Below, piece after piece: positions 51,509-60,686 of a DNA stretch of 64,000 nucleotides; positions within the stretch are counted from its first letter, which is position 1, and the number at the start of each line of letters is the position of its first letter. The notes beneath the pieces are model-generated. The model ran no database searches. It was not told the DNA's origin and worked only from the letters and a program-made list of their open reading frames with translations. The position numbers and the translations under genes are program-made. The DNA comes from an uncultured Victivallales bacterium (GTDB taxonomy: Bacteria; Verrucomicrobiota; Lentisphaeria; Victivallales; UBA1829): positions 9,968 through 73,967 of the forward strand of contig CAKUDG010000016.1 of assembly GCA_934644965.1 (NCBI GenBank). The letters are read 5' to 3'.

Positions 51509-52387
51509 ATGTCCGGGACAGGAGACAGGTGCAAAAGAGGAAGAACGGATTATTTGTTTTGCTCATTTACATTGATTGAACTGCTCGTAGTCCTTGCTGT
51601 GATTGCAATTCTGGCGTCACTTCTTCTTCCTGCTCTGAGGACAGCCCGCGAGTCGGTGAAACAGATCACCTGCCTTGGGAACCTGAGGCAAATCTATTTC
51701 GGATTTGAATGTTATGTTTCGGACAATCAGGAATATTTTCCTCCGGGAGGAGGCTCATCATACGCCACATGCGATTTCAGCAAGGGGGCGAGAGAAGTCA
51801 TAAGCGGTACGGATTTTGCATGGCAGGAAATCATCGCGGAATATCTGGGAACGCATCTGGACATCAGATCCTGGAGTTTGACGAGTCAGACGATTCTGGA
51901 AAACCAGCATTTCTGGAGCCGTTCATCCATCGTGCACTGCAGCAGTCTTCCCTCCGACAGCATCATAGAAAAATACAGCGCACCGGGGATTCCTCCGAAC
52001 AGAAGGAGTTTCTATTACGGCCCCACTTATAAAATGAACGGTCCTCTCTCCCAGGCCAAAAGGAGCCGTTTGCCGGCCATGCGCACCAGAAGATACCTCC
52101 TGGTGTCGGAAGGCTCCGACTATGACACGACTCTGTATGTGGAATCCTTCCCCGGAGTCAACCGTTCCGGAGGAACTTATTGAACAGGAGTTTTCCTGGA
52201 AGACAAAAACGACGGACGCCATAACTCCCAGACAAACAATTTGTACATGGATGGATCCGCAGCCTCCATGAGCAGCAGTGAAAAATGGAAGGAATATTCC
52301 GAAGGATGGGCAAAGAGACAGGAAAATATTTACTACAAAGGACAGATCTTCCCCTCCAGTGCGGAAAGAATCGCCCTCTGCCGTTAA
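51509..52387 (+). pseudogene. Prepilin-type protein gene interrupted by an in-frame TGA
   Basis: The frame begins MSGTGDRCKRGRTDYLFCS and reaches FTLIELLVVLAVIAILASLLLPAL, then CLGNLRQIYFGFECYVSDNQEYFPPGG. A TGA at 52181-52183 stops it after 224 residues (ending NRSGGTY). The same frame then continues TGVFLEDKNDGRHNSQTNNLYMDGSA, which is exactly the C-terminal H-X9-DG block, to TAA at 52385-52387. So the intact gene would give 292 residues, with the TGA most simply a mutated Trp codon. It leads the plus-strand glycan unit behind a strong promoter. Confidence 0.78.
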
Positions 52388-52899
52388 ACAAAGAATTCGT
52401 TGACAGTTTTTCTTTTCCCCTCCCGGGAAGAGAAGGAACGTTCAAAAGCGGAAAAAACAGCCCGTCTGAAGAAAACAAAACGAAACAAAAAAATAAAAAG
52501 AAAAAAAGAAGTCCCCGTTCAAGATGCCGGGGAAGCTGATTTTGACAGAAACAAGCCGGGCACGTCCTTACCGGAAAAGCGGTGAGGTGACAATAGGATG
52601 AGGATGCCCTGGGCTCTATGATTTCTGCAAGAAATCTTCCCTTCAATCAGAAAAGGAGAAAAAACAGAAAGATCCTGAAACTCAAGAATTGAACCCCCGC
52701 CCGGATCTGATTCCGGGACCGGATAATCCGTCCTGGTCCAGACGTTTCGGGCGGAATCTTTCTTTTCCCGTCCCCCAGGCTGAGGGCTAAGACGGAAAAA
52801 GAAGGTTTATCCGCACCCTGCCTGTTTCCGCGGACGATCCTGATCCGATGGGAAACTCGGCTTGAATGATTGATTGCTTAACACGCAGAGGAAGACAGA
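52388..52899. other. Gene-free stretch between prepilin remnant and DUF4091 gene
   Basis: No supported gene. It begins with a T-rich and then strongly A-rich section (52420-52510), followed by CCCGGATC/GATTCCGGG-like short complementarities near 52690-52730. No clear promoter was found; the downstream gene probably depends on the promoter at 51382. GAGGAAG lies just before ATG 52900. Confidence 0.45.
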
Positions 52900-54849
52900 A
52901 TGAGGGAAAAACAACAAATTCAGCTGTGGATTTTTGCCATATTGACGGCATTGTCGCCGATTCTGACGGCACAAGTGGAGACAGTGCCGGAATCGGAGTT
53001 GAAACGTTATGAAGCGATGCTGCCGGAGCTTGCCGGGAAGGCGAAGGGGCCTCTTGCCGGACATTTGAAAAAACTCTCTGCAGAGCAGCAGCGAGGGAAA
53101 CGGGTGAATGCGCTTCGTGTCGCCCTGGATTCCATGGAAAACGGAGTTGGAACACGTCCGCTGATTCATTATGCCGTTCCGGCTCTTTCGGACGCCCAGT
53201 ATCTGCCGGACGCCTATCCGTATAACGGCCGTCCGATGGCGCCCGTGCGGATTATCGCCGCACGGGGAGAATATGAACCGGGCTCTTTCATCCTGTATCC
53301 TTTTTCGGATCTGGGACGCGTGGAGCTGAAGCTTTCCCCTTTGAAAACGGCGGACGGCGTGGTTTTCCCCGTGGCGAAAGCGGATCTGAAAGTGGTCAAG
53401 GTCTGGTATCAGGACAAGAATGCCTGGTACAGCTATTTCGGCGACCAGGAGCTGAAACTCGTTCCGGAGCTGCTGCTGAATGACGAAGACTTGATCAAGG
53501 TCGATACCGTCACAGAAAACAATTATGCGCGTCTGACGGAAAAAGACGGCAGCGTTTCATACCGCTGCATCACTCCTCCGATGATCCTTGATTCCGTCAT
53601 GATGGACCAGCCGCGCCGGGGATCCGATGCACCCGTATTCCGTCCGATGAAGGAAAATTTCCAGGATGCGCCTGTCTTGCAGCCCGTCACTTTGAAATCA
53701 GGAGAATTCAAACAGTTTTTCCTGACCGTGCAGATCTCTGAAGATGCCGTCCCCGGGATTTACCGGGGAACTGTCCATGTTGAGAAAGACGGTTCGCTTC
53801 TCGCGGACATCCCATTGGAACTGAAGATTCTGCCGTTTGTCCTTCCGAAACCGAAAACCTATTTCGCTCCCGACCGCAATTTCATCGTGTCTTCCTATTC
53901 TTATTTTGACTATAACAGCATCATGAGGTGGAACGGGGGAGATTATGATCTCGCCGTCAGACAGCTGAAAAGCATCCTGAAAAACCTGGCCGCGCATAAT
54001 CAGGACGTATACTGGCTCCGAGGGGACTTCTACTCCAGAGAACTCCGCGATCAGTACGAAGCCATGAAAGAGGCCGGTATGAGGACAGACATCATCTTCG
54101 GCTCCTCCCCCCGGAACGGTCCGGAGTGGATGCTGAAACAGGATGTGGCGTCCGCAAAAAAATATGCGCTTGATCATTTCGGGCATGTCAACGTTTACCT
54201 GGGCTATGGCGATGAACCGAACGGACAATGGCTGATGAATGCCAGAAAAGTGCATCATGCCTACCAGAAGGAGGGATTCCGCTTCCTCATGGCAGGATGG
54301 GATTCGCTCTTCCACAAGGCGGGCTATCTTTATGACTGGGTCAACTCCGCCGGGGCTCCGGAACAGCAGAGAGACCGCGTCCGGCGATGGAATGAAATCG
54401 GTCATGCCAATGTCGCGTGGTATGCCACTCATCATGAGGGAGTGGAAAATCCCTCCTTCAGCAGGAGACAGAACGGACTGGCTCCCTATCTGAACAATTT
54501 CAGCGCGCTCTGCAACTATGCGCATGCTCTCGGACCATGGAACGACCGTTCGCACACCTACCGGAATATGACCATCATGTACGGATGTTATGACGGCGTG
54601 ATCGACACTCTGGCATGGGAAGGCTTCCGGGAAGGGATTGATGACATCCGTTATGCCACGCTTCTCAGGCAACTGGCCCTGGAAGCCTCCCGTTCCGGAA
54701 ACATCGACACCGCTTATGCCGGACGCATCTCACTTTATTATCTTGCCTCCCTGAATCCGGAAAGCGTCGACCAGGACGCCGCAAGGATGGAGATGATTCA
54801 TCACATTCTGAAACTCCGTACTCTTCTCGGAAAGGAAAAACAGTCATGA
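52900..54849 (+). CDS. Secreted GH123-like / DUF4091 glycoside hydrolase-type protein
   Basis: A 649-residue protein with a signal peptide (WIFAILTALSPILTAQ). Residues about 110-300 are a beta-sandwich (MAPVRIIAARGEYEPGSFILYP, FFLTVQISEDAVPGIYRGTVHVE) as found before the catalytic barrel in this group. The barrel carries YLGYGDEPNGQWL, an Asp-Glu pair like that of GH123 N-acetylgalactosaminidases. The C-terminal WEGFREGIDDIRYATLL is the DUF4091 signature. It probably hydrolyses N-acetylhexosamine linkages in a glycan. AGGA lies seven bases before the ATG. The next gene overlaps by four bases. Confidence 0.8.
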   Translation: MREKQQIQLWIFAILTALSPILTAQVETVPESELKRYEAMLPELAGKAKGPLAGHLKKLSAEQQRGKRVNALRVALDSMENGVGTRPLIHYAVPALSDAQYLPDAYPYNGRPMAPVRIIAARGEYEPGSFILYPFSDLGRVELKLSPLKTADGVVFPVAKADLKVVKVWYQDKNAWYSYFGDQELKLVPELLLNDEDLIKVDTVTENNYARLTEKDGSVSYRCITPPMILDSVMMDQPRRGSDAPVFRPMKENFQDAPVLQPVTLKSGEFKQFFLTVQISEDAVPGIYRGTVHVEKDGSLLADIPLELKILPFVLPKPKTYFAPDRNFIVSSYSYFDYNSIMRWNGGDYDLAVRQLKSILKNLAAHNQDVYWLRGDFYSRELRDQYEAMKEAGMRTDIIFGSSPRNGPEWMLKQDVASAKKYALDHFGHVNVYLGYGDEPNGQWLMNARKVHHAYQKEGFRFLMAGWDSLFHKAGYLYDWVNSAGAPEQQRDRVRRWNEIGHANVAWYATHHEGVENPSFSRRQNGLAPYLNNFSALCNYAHALGPWNDRSHTYRNMTIMYGCYDGVIDTLAWEGFREGIDDIRYATLLRQLALEASRSGNIDTAYAGRISLYYLASLNPESVDQDAARMEMIHHILKLRTLLGKEKQS

Positions 54850-57230
54850 AAAAAGCACCGTTTCCATGTTTCCTTTTTCTCTGCCTCCTCCTCGGCAGTG
54901 TTCTGCCATGCACCTTGAAAGGGCAGAGCGCTGAAGAAAAGCAGAAACAGCAGATCCGGATCATAGAACAGGAAAGTCCGGGAACAACACTTCAGGAGAG
55001 GATCAAGGTTTTCCGGAATTATGCGGATTCTCTTGCGGGAAACCGCTATCAGGCGCATCAGCCGGTTGATACGCTGTACCGCCTGGCCGATCTGCTGATG
55101 AGACATCCGGACTTGACAGGAAATGAGATCTTTCAAATTCAGCAGACGCTCTGGAAAGCCGCAAAAAATGTCGAAGACCATGAAAAACGCCTGGCTGCAG
55201 CCGATCTTGTGATCCGCTCGGGAAAAACCAGTGCCGCAAGGAAAAATGACGCCGTCAGGGAGCAGACGGAAGCACTGATGGACCTTCAGCGGCGGGACGA
55301 GGCACTTAAGGCGGCGGAAAGCGCGCTCAGGACTCCCGGCCTCTCCGGCCAGGATCTGTACAACGCATACGGCAATCTCGGGCATGTCTATTCCATGCGA
55401 GGGGAACTCCCGGACGCCATTGCCGCCTACCGGAAAATTCAGGAAAAGGATTCCTCCCCCTCTGCCCTGCTGAAAATGAACACTCTGATGGCGGATGAGT
55501 ATCTCTATTTCAAGGAGTCTGAAAAAGCTCTCCGGGTCTGGCGCGATGCCTGCAAGCCCCTGAAGGAAGCGGAATGCCTGGTGAAACTGGAGCGCTTTTC
55601 CGAAGCGCAGGCCGTTGCCGGACGCGTTCTTGAAAATCCGGATGCGCCGGAGCGGGACCGCGTTGAAGCCATGCGCTTTTTCATGAGTCCAGAAAAGTAT
55701 TTCATTCTCCCGGACGAAAAAGCGCGTGAGATCCGGAAAAAATATCCCGATCTTTGCCGGAAACTGGACACGGGGTTTTTATTCTGGCGCCAGCTCCGTC
55801 CCGCGATGAAAAGCGGCGCCTGGGCCTATGCGCTGGAAATTTCAGATCTTCTTCTGCAGCATCCTGTCTACAGGGAAAATGTGACGGTCCGCTGCATGAG
55901 ACTCAACAGCCTTCTGGCACTGGGGCGTGTGGAAGAGGCAAAGAAACTTGCAGAACAGAGTCTGGAAGAATGTCCGAAACTGACTCCGCCTGAGAAACTG
56001 CGTTTCCGCCTGATTTCGGAAGCACTCGAAGCGGGATTTTCCCCGGAAAAGTTGAAGGACGGACTGGAGCGGGCATCAGCGGAGGCGGCTTCCGCAGGAA
56101 AGGAAAACGGACACAAACTGACAGCGGAACAGATCGCCCCCGAACTGGTCTCTCTCGGCCAGATGCTGACGGCAGGAGGACTGGACCATCTCGCAGACGA
56201 AGCCTTCCGTCTGTACAAAAGTCTTTTCGTACCGAGACCGGACAATGTTTATCGGGTCCCGTATTCCCCCGTTCCGCTTCACGGATATGCGGACTGGGTC
56301 CATCTGAAACAGAAAGCGGAACCTGGTCTCCTGAAATGGAAATACGGCGGCGGAATGGATTTCCTGACAACGGATGTCTCCACCGGGAACAGAGGGACAG
56401 GAATCGGATCCGAAAACTCCAGCCCGGCCAGCATGAAATATACGGAACTTTACATCGTGTGCGATGAAAACGGGATTCATTTCATTCTCCGCTCCCATGA
56501 CGATCGCGCTGCGGAAATCCAGGCGGGGACACTCAGTGGCGGCGCTTATGAAATTTATCTTGCTCCAGGAGAAAATGAGCCGGAGCATTGTTATCTTCCG
56601 TCTATCGGCGCGGAAATGGACGGATCCCTGTGGTATACCACCTATCCGAATGAAAAATCCCGCCGGATCAGCAGCATTCAGAAAAGAGAGCAAATCCTTC
56701 ATCCGGACGGGTTCACACATTATTTCTTCATCGCCTGGGACAGTTTCTATGACAAGATCCCCGAAACGGAAGACCAGTTCTGGAAAGCGGATTTCGTTCA
56801 TTGGAGCCGCCGGGGCGGTTATTCCTGGAATGCTCTGGAATCCATTCATTCCCGGTCCACTTGGGGGAAACTGAGTTTTCAGATCCCGCCGGAAGGACTG
56901 CGGAAGATCCGGATCAGGCAGATTGCCAAAGCCCTCCGGAATTATCAGAAGAGCAAGGAACTGGATATGAATGGAGCGCTTGTCCTATGGCAGGATCCGG
57001 TGCTGGGGGATCCCGAATTTTATGAGAAGGAACTCAGAAAGTATGAGGAAACTCTGGATTCCTATGTGAAAATGGCGGACTTTGCCGGAGACATGAAAAA
57101 CGAAACTGTCGAATTTCTCTGGAGCAAGGCGGTCCCGGAATGGAATGAAATCCAGTACCGCATCGCCGAAAAACGCCGCCGCTGGCTGGAAGACAAACTG
57201 TTTGCAGAGGAGGAAAAGACGGAAAAATGA
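54846..57230 (+). CDS. Secreted TPR-repeat protein with CBM9-like C-terminal module
   Basis: A 794-residue protein with a signal peptide (MKKAPFPCFLFLCLLLGSVLP). Residues about 60-430 are helical repeats, with TPR-like units such as LYNAYGNLGHVYSMRGELPDAIAAYRKIQE and LNSLLALGRVEEAKKLAEQSLEE. Residues about 500-690 form a beta-sandwich (KYTELYIVCDENGIHFILRS, GGAYEIYLAPGENEPEHCYL, WKADFVHWSRRGG) similar to the ends of the two DUF4838 proteins. It may act as scaffold bringing enzymes to glycans. It overlaps the genes on both sides by four bases (ATGA). Confidence 0.78.
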   Translation: MKKAPFPCFLFLCLLLGSVLPCTLKGQSAEEKQKQQIRIIEQESPGTTLQERIKVFRNYADSLAGNRYQAHQPVDTLYRLADLLMRHPDLTGNEIFQIQQTLWKAAKNVEDHEKRLAAADLVIRSGKTSAARKNDAVREQTEALMDLQRRDEALKAAESALRTPGLSGQDLYNAYGNLGHVYSMRGELPDAIAAYRKIQEKDSSPSALLKMNTLMADEYLYFKESEKALRVWRDACKPLKEAECLVKLERFSEAQAVAGRVLENPDAPERDRVEAMRFFMSPEKYFILPDEKAREIRKKYPDLCRKLDTGFLFWRQLRPAMKSGAWAYALEISDLLLQHPVYRENVTVRCMRLNSLLALGRVEEAKKLAEQSLEECPKLTPPEKLRFRLISEALEAGFSPEKLKDGLERASAEAASAGKENGHKLTAEQIAPELVSLGQMLTAGGLDHLADEAFRLYKSLFVPRPDNVYRVPYSPVPLHGYADWVHLKQKAEPGLLKWKYGGGMDFLTTDVSTGNRGTGIGSENSSPASMKYTELYIVCDENGIHFILRSHDDRAAEIQAGTLSGGAYEIYLAPGENEPEHCYLPSIGAEMDGSLWYTTYPNEKSRRISSIQKREQILHPDGFTHYFFIAWDSFYDKIPETEDQFWKADFVHWSRRGGYSWNALESIHSRSTWGKLSFQIPPEGLRKIRIRQIAKALRNYQKSKELDMNGALVLWQDPVLGDPEFYEKELRKYEETLDSYVKMADFAGDMKNETVEFLWSKAVPEWNEIQYRIAEKRRRWLEDKLFAEEEKTEK

Positions 57231-58273
57231 AAACAAGCGGAGAAGATATTGCAAAAGCCGCCGGAGTTTCCGTCGCGACCGTATCCGCAGTCTTTTCCGG
57301 ACTGGCCCGGAAACGCCGGATTTCCAGAGAGACGGAACAGCGGATCCGTGAAATCGCAAAACAAATGAATTACATCCCGAATTCCATTGCCCGGAGTTTC
57401 CGGAAAGGACGGACCTCCATGGTGGGGATCCTGCTTCCCGTTCCGAACGACAACGGATACACGCGCATTGTCAATGAGCTGGAGACCTCCTTTTTTGAAA
57501 ACGGATATTTCGCTTCGTTTGCCTTCTGGCAGACGAAGGACGAACAGCGTATGGCGGCGGAAAGCATTCTTTCCCGGATGCCGGAAGCCGTTGTGACGGT
57601 GGAACCGCAGCATTTGAAGGATCCGCTGGACATCCCCGTCGTGACGCTTTTCAACCGGGATCCCCGTTTTGACTGCATCACCTTGGACCGTAAGGCGATC
57701 TGGCTGGATTCCATGAACTACCTGACCGCTCTGGGGCACACCCGCATCGCCGCACCCGCGCTGCAAAGAAGACATTCCGGCGACGAGTGCGATGATTACT
57801 CTGATGCGGCAGATTTCTTCCTTTCCGAAATGAAACGCCGCGGCCTTTCGACCGCCTACAGCAACAGTCTGATCCAGCATCTTCCTGAAAATCAGAAGCA
57901 TCCAGACCTCGTCGGAGAAAAGATTGCCGAATGGCTGCTTTCCTTCCCTGCGGAAATCCGTCCGACGGCCATCATTCTGGATGAGGACACCAAAGGAGCG
58001 TATCTGATCCGCGCTCTGGCCAGAAGAGGATTTCATTCCCCGGGAAACATCAGTATCGTCTCTTCCGGGAACAGTCTGCTCGGCCGGGCGACGGTCCCTG
58101 CAATCAGCACATTCGGAGAAGGTTCTGAAGATACCCTGAGCCGAAAAATCACCGAACGCATTCTCCTTCGTCTCCGGACAAAGGAAGAAATTCCCCCCGA
58201 ACTCATACATGTGAAATACACCCTGATTCCGCGGGAATCGGTGAATCCCTTTACCGGAAAGGAATGGCAGTAA
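57227..58273 (+). CDS. LacI-family transcriptional regulator inside the glycan operon
   Basis: A 348-residue LacI protein. The helix-turn-helix is GEDIAKAAGVSVATVSAVFSGL, followed by the hinge RIREIAKQMNYIPNSIARSFRKGRT, and an effector domain (MVGILLPVPNDNGYTRIVNELE, PVVTLFNRDPRFDCITLDRK, GNISIVSSGNSLLGRA). Its ATG overlaps the preceding stop (ATGA) and the next gene starts one base past its stop, so it is co-translated with secreted proteins and has no promoter of its own that I can see. Autoregulation of the plus-strand unit is likely. Confidence 0.92.
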   Translation: MKTSGEDIAKAAGVSVATVSAVFSGLARKRRISRETEQRIREIAKQMNYIPNSIARSFRKGRTSMVGILLPVPNDNGYTRIVNELETSFFENGYFASFAFWQTKDEQRMAAESILSRMPEAVVTVEPQHLKDPLDIPVVTLFNRDPRFDCITLDRKAIWLDSMNYLTALGHTRIAAPALQRRHSGDECDDYSDAADFFLSEMKRRGLSTAYSNSLIQHLPENQKHPDLVGEKIAEWLLSFPAEIRPTAIILDEDTKGAYLIRALARRGFHSPGNISIVSSGNSLLGRATVPAISTFGEGSEDTLSRKITERILLRLRTKEEIPPELIHVKYTLIPRESVNPFTGKEWQ

Positions 58274-58274
58274 G

Positions 58275-60686
58275 ATGAAAATGAAACGTCTGTTGAAACT
58301 GTGCTGTTCTTTTCTGCTCCTCTGGCTTTTCTGTATGGAATCCGGCGGAGGGGAGAAGCTGACATTGACCCGGAACGGAAAGGCACTCTGCCGGATAGTC
58401 AACGAATCCGGCGAGAAACCGCGGGCGATATCCGGAGCCGCCGTGGAACTGGCGCTCTGGCTCGGAAAGGTCAGCGGTTCCGTCATTCCGGTATCCGGGG
58501 CGGCGGAATCGGACGGGTCCGTTCAGATCATTCTGGGGACTCCCGCAAGTTCTCCTCTGGCTTCGGAACTTGCAAAACGCTTCCCGGAGGAAATGCGCAA
58601 ACTGGATGGCAGCGACGGTTTCCTGATTTATCAGGAAGCTTCTGCCATCTATATTGTCGGCGCCTCCCCCAAAGGGGTTCTGAACGGAGCTTACCGCTTT
58701 CTGGAGGAGGTGACCGACCTGATTTTCGTACGGCCGGCCCGTTCGGAAAACGGCTCCGGGACCGTCTATGGCTCCCGCGAGACACTGGAGTATCTTTCCG
58801 GGAAGCAACATTTGCGTCTGGAAGTGCCTGCGCTGAAGGATCATCGCTATTACTCGCACAACAATCATCCGGAGTCGCTCCGCTGGCAGAACCGGAACTG
58901 CAATCTGACGCCTGTGACTTTCATGAAAGCAAAAGATCTCAAAGTCTATTCCGAATGCGCATCCATGGGCGTGAAATGGATTTTTCCCGTCGGGCTCGGC
59001 ACACTGATCCCGAAAGCGAAATATTGGGAAACGCATCCTGAATTCTTTCCCCTGATCAATGGGAAGCGGGAAGCGGGGAAGGATTACAACCTCTGCTTCA
59101 TGAACCCGGATCTCCCGGCCGAGGCGGCAAAACAAATTGCCCTGTATGCGGAAGGACTTCCCGCAAAGGTTCAGATTTCCGGATTCGGACACGGAGATCA
59201 TGGAATTGTCTGCCGCTGTGAGCTCTGCAGCGCTCCGATCCAAGGTCCGGACGGCGTGACAATCCCGCCCGGAGCTCCGAACTTCTACTCCACGCAGTAC
59301 GCCATTTTCGTGAACCGGGTGGCGAAACTACTTGCGGAAACCCATCCTGAAATTACGCTCGGGGGAGGAGGGTATCTGTTTACGGCAGATGCGCCCGGAG
59401 TCCGGCCGGAACCCAACACGGCGCTCTGTCTTTGCCCCTATCCCGACAGAAAAATGAAATTCCCGATTTACGCCCCTGAGAATGCAATATGGCGCGACCG
59501 TGCCGAAGCATGGGCTTCTCTCAACGGCATTCCACATGTCTATGAATATTTTCTGTGTTCGACCACGCCTCAGTTTTATCATCCGGTGTCGGAAATTGTC
59601 CGGAAGGATCTTCTGTACTACCAGAAACACGGGATCCGGGGATTCTATCTTGACACGGCGGCCGTAGACGGACACCAGAGCGCCTCGGAATATGCGTTTG
59701 ACATGTCCGCCATGGAATATTATGTGATTTCGCGCCTGATGTGGGATCCCTCTCTTTCTGTGGATGCTCTCAGACGGGAATTCTGCCGCAGGGCTTACCG
59801 TGAGGCGGCAGACTCCATGTATTCATTTTATTCCTTGATCCAGAAGAATTATTATGCCCGTTCCGTCCCCGGCGGATCCTGGCGGGACCATCCGAATGCG
59901 ACGCTGGACTTATATGTGATCAAGAGCGGATCGCTCGACTCTGCTCTGGGCTTTCTGGACAAAGCCGAAGAAGAGGCGCGGCATCCGGCATCGCGGGAAC
60001 AGATCACCCGTTTGCGGAACCGCTTTGTCGACCTCCTGCCGGATCAGGTTTCCAAAGACCTGGATACGGGTCTGCTGGTGCCGAAAGTGGAGACTCCGCC
60101 GGAAAACCCGCAGGTCAATGGGCCTGACTGGACCGGCGCCGCTCTCATCGACCTGACGCGTTTTGCAGGGAACCGGCAGGGGAGAAACAGCATGGAAAGA
60201 GCGCCGGAGAATTTCCGTTCGGAAATCCGTCTGATGCACGACGGGAAAAACCTGTACATCGGATGGATTTTTGAGGAACCCCCCCTGTACAGGGGCAAAC
60301 GTCAGAGAGACGCCATCCCCTCCGGGTCCACAGGAGAGATTTTCTTCTCTCCGGACAGAAAAGAAAATACGCAGCCTTTTCATTTCATCTTTGACGATGA
60401 AGCCAATCTGTACGATGCACGAGGCAATGATGAATCCTGGAATAGCCTCTGGAGTGTCAAGACCGCCGTCCGTCCGTATATTCTCACTCAGCACTGGAGC
60501 GCTCTCATTAGCATTCCCCTGGAGGATCTCGAATATGCGCCGGACGGGTCCGTGTTTGCAATGTTTTATCTCCCCTCCTGTGACCGGACCTGGTTCGGAG
60601 GCAAACCGAACGATGTCACGACATACCGCCGTCTGCGTTTCCAGGAAACCCCGCTTCTACCCTTTCCGAAAGGAGCTGTTCAATGA
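58275..60686 (+). CDS. Secreted DUF4838-type protein with CBM9-like C-terminal module
   Basis: An 803-residue protein with an N-terminal signal (MKMKRLLKLCCSFLLLWLFCMESGGG). The alpha-glucuronidase-like N-terminal domain is AVELALWLGKVSGSVIPVSG through GFLIYQEASAIYIVGASPKGVLNGAYRFLEE. The DUF4838 core includes WETHPEFFPLINGKR, ISGFGHGDHGIVCRCELC and YFLCSTTPQFYHP. A C-terminal beta-sandwich follows (RSEIRLMHDGKNLYIGWIFEEP, GEIFFSPDRKENTQPFHFIF). It differs enough from the 42511-44955 protein to suggest another glycan target. It is translationally linked to LacI upstream and the small secreted protein downstream. Confidence 0.83.
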   Translation: MKMKRLLKLCCSFLLLWLFCMESGGGEKLTLTRNGKALCRIVNESGEKPRAISGAAVELALWLGKVSGSVIPVSGAAESDGSVQIILGTPASSPLASELAKRFPEEMRKLDGSDGFLIYQEASAIYIVGASPKGVLNGAYRFLEEVTDLIFVRPARSENGSGTVYGSRETLEYLSGKQHLRLEVPALKDHRYYSHNNHPESLRWQNRNCNLTPVTFMKAKDLKVYSECASMGVKWIFPVGLGTLIPKAKYWETHPEFFPLINGKREAGKDYNLCFMNPDLPAEAAKQIALYAEGLPAKVQISGFGHGDHGIVCRCELCSAPIQGPDGVTIPPGAPNFYSTQYAIFVNRVAKLLAETHPEITLGGGGYLFTADAPGVRPEPNTALCLCPYPDRKMKFPIYAPENAIWRDRAEAWASLNGIPHVYEYFLCSTTPQFYHPVSEIVRKDLLYYQKHGIRGFYLDTAAVDGHQSASEYAFDMSAMEYYVISRLMWDPSLSVDALRREFCRRAYREAADSMYSFYSLIQKNYYARSVPGGSWRDHPNATLDLYVIKSGSLDSALGFLDKAEEEARHPASREQITRLRNRFVDLLPDQVSKDLDTGLLVPKVETPPENPQVNGPDWTGAALIDLTRFAGNRQGRNSMERAPENFRSEIRLMHDGKNLYIGWIFEEPPLYRGKRQRDAIPSGSTGEIFFSPDRKENTQPFHFIFDDEANLYDARGNDESWNSLWSVKTAVRPYILTQHWSALISIPLEDLEYAPDGSVFAMFYLPSCDRTWFGGKPNDVTTYRRLRFQETPLLPFPKGAVQ

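Noticed and set aside
52181..52200. Selenocysteine codon in the prepilin gene
   Set aside because: The hairpin behind the TGA has only five pairs and starts two bases after it, unlike a bacterial SECIS, and prepilins have no known need for selenocysteine. A Trp-to-stop change is simpler.
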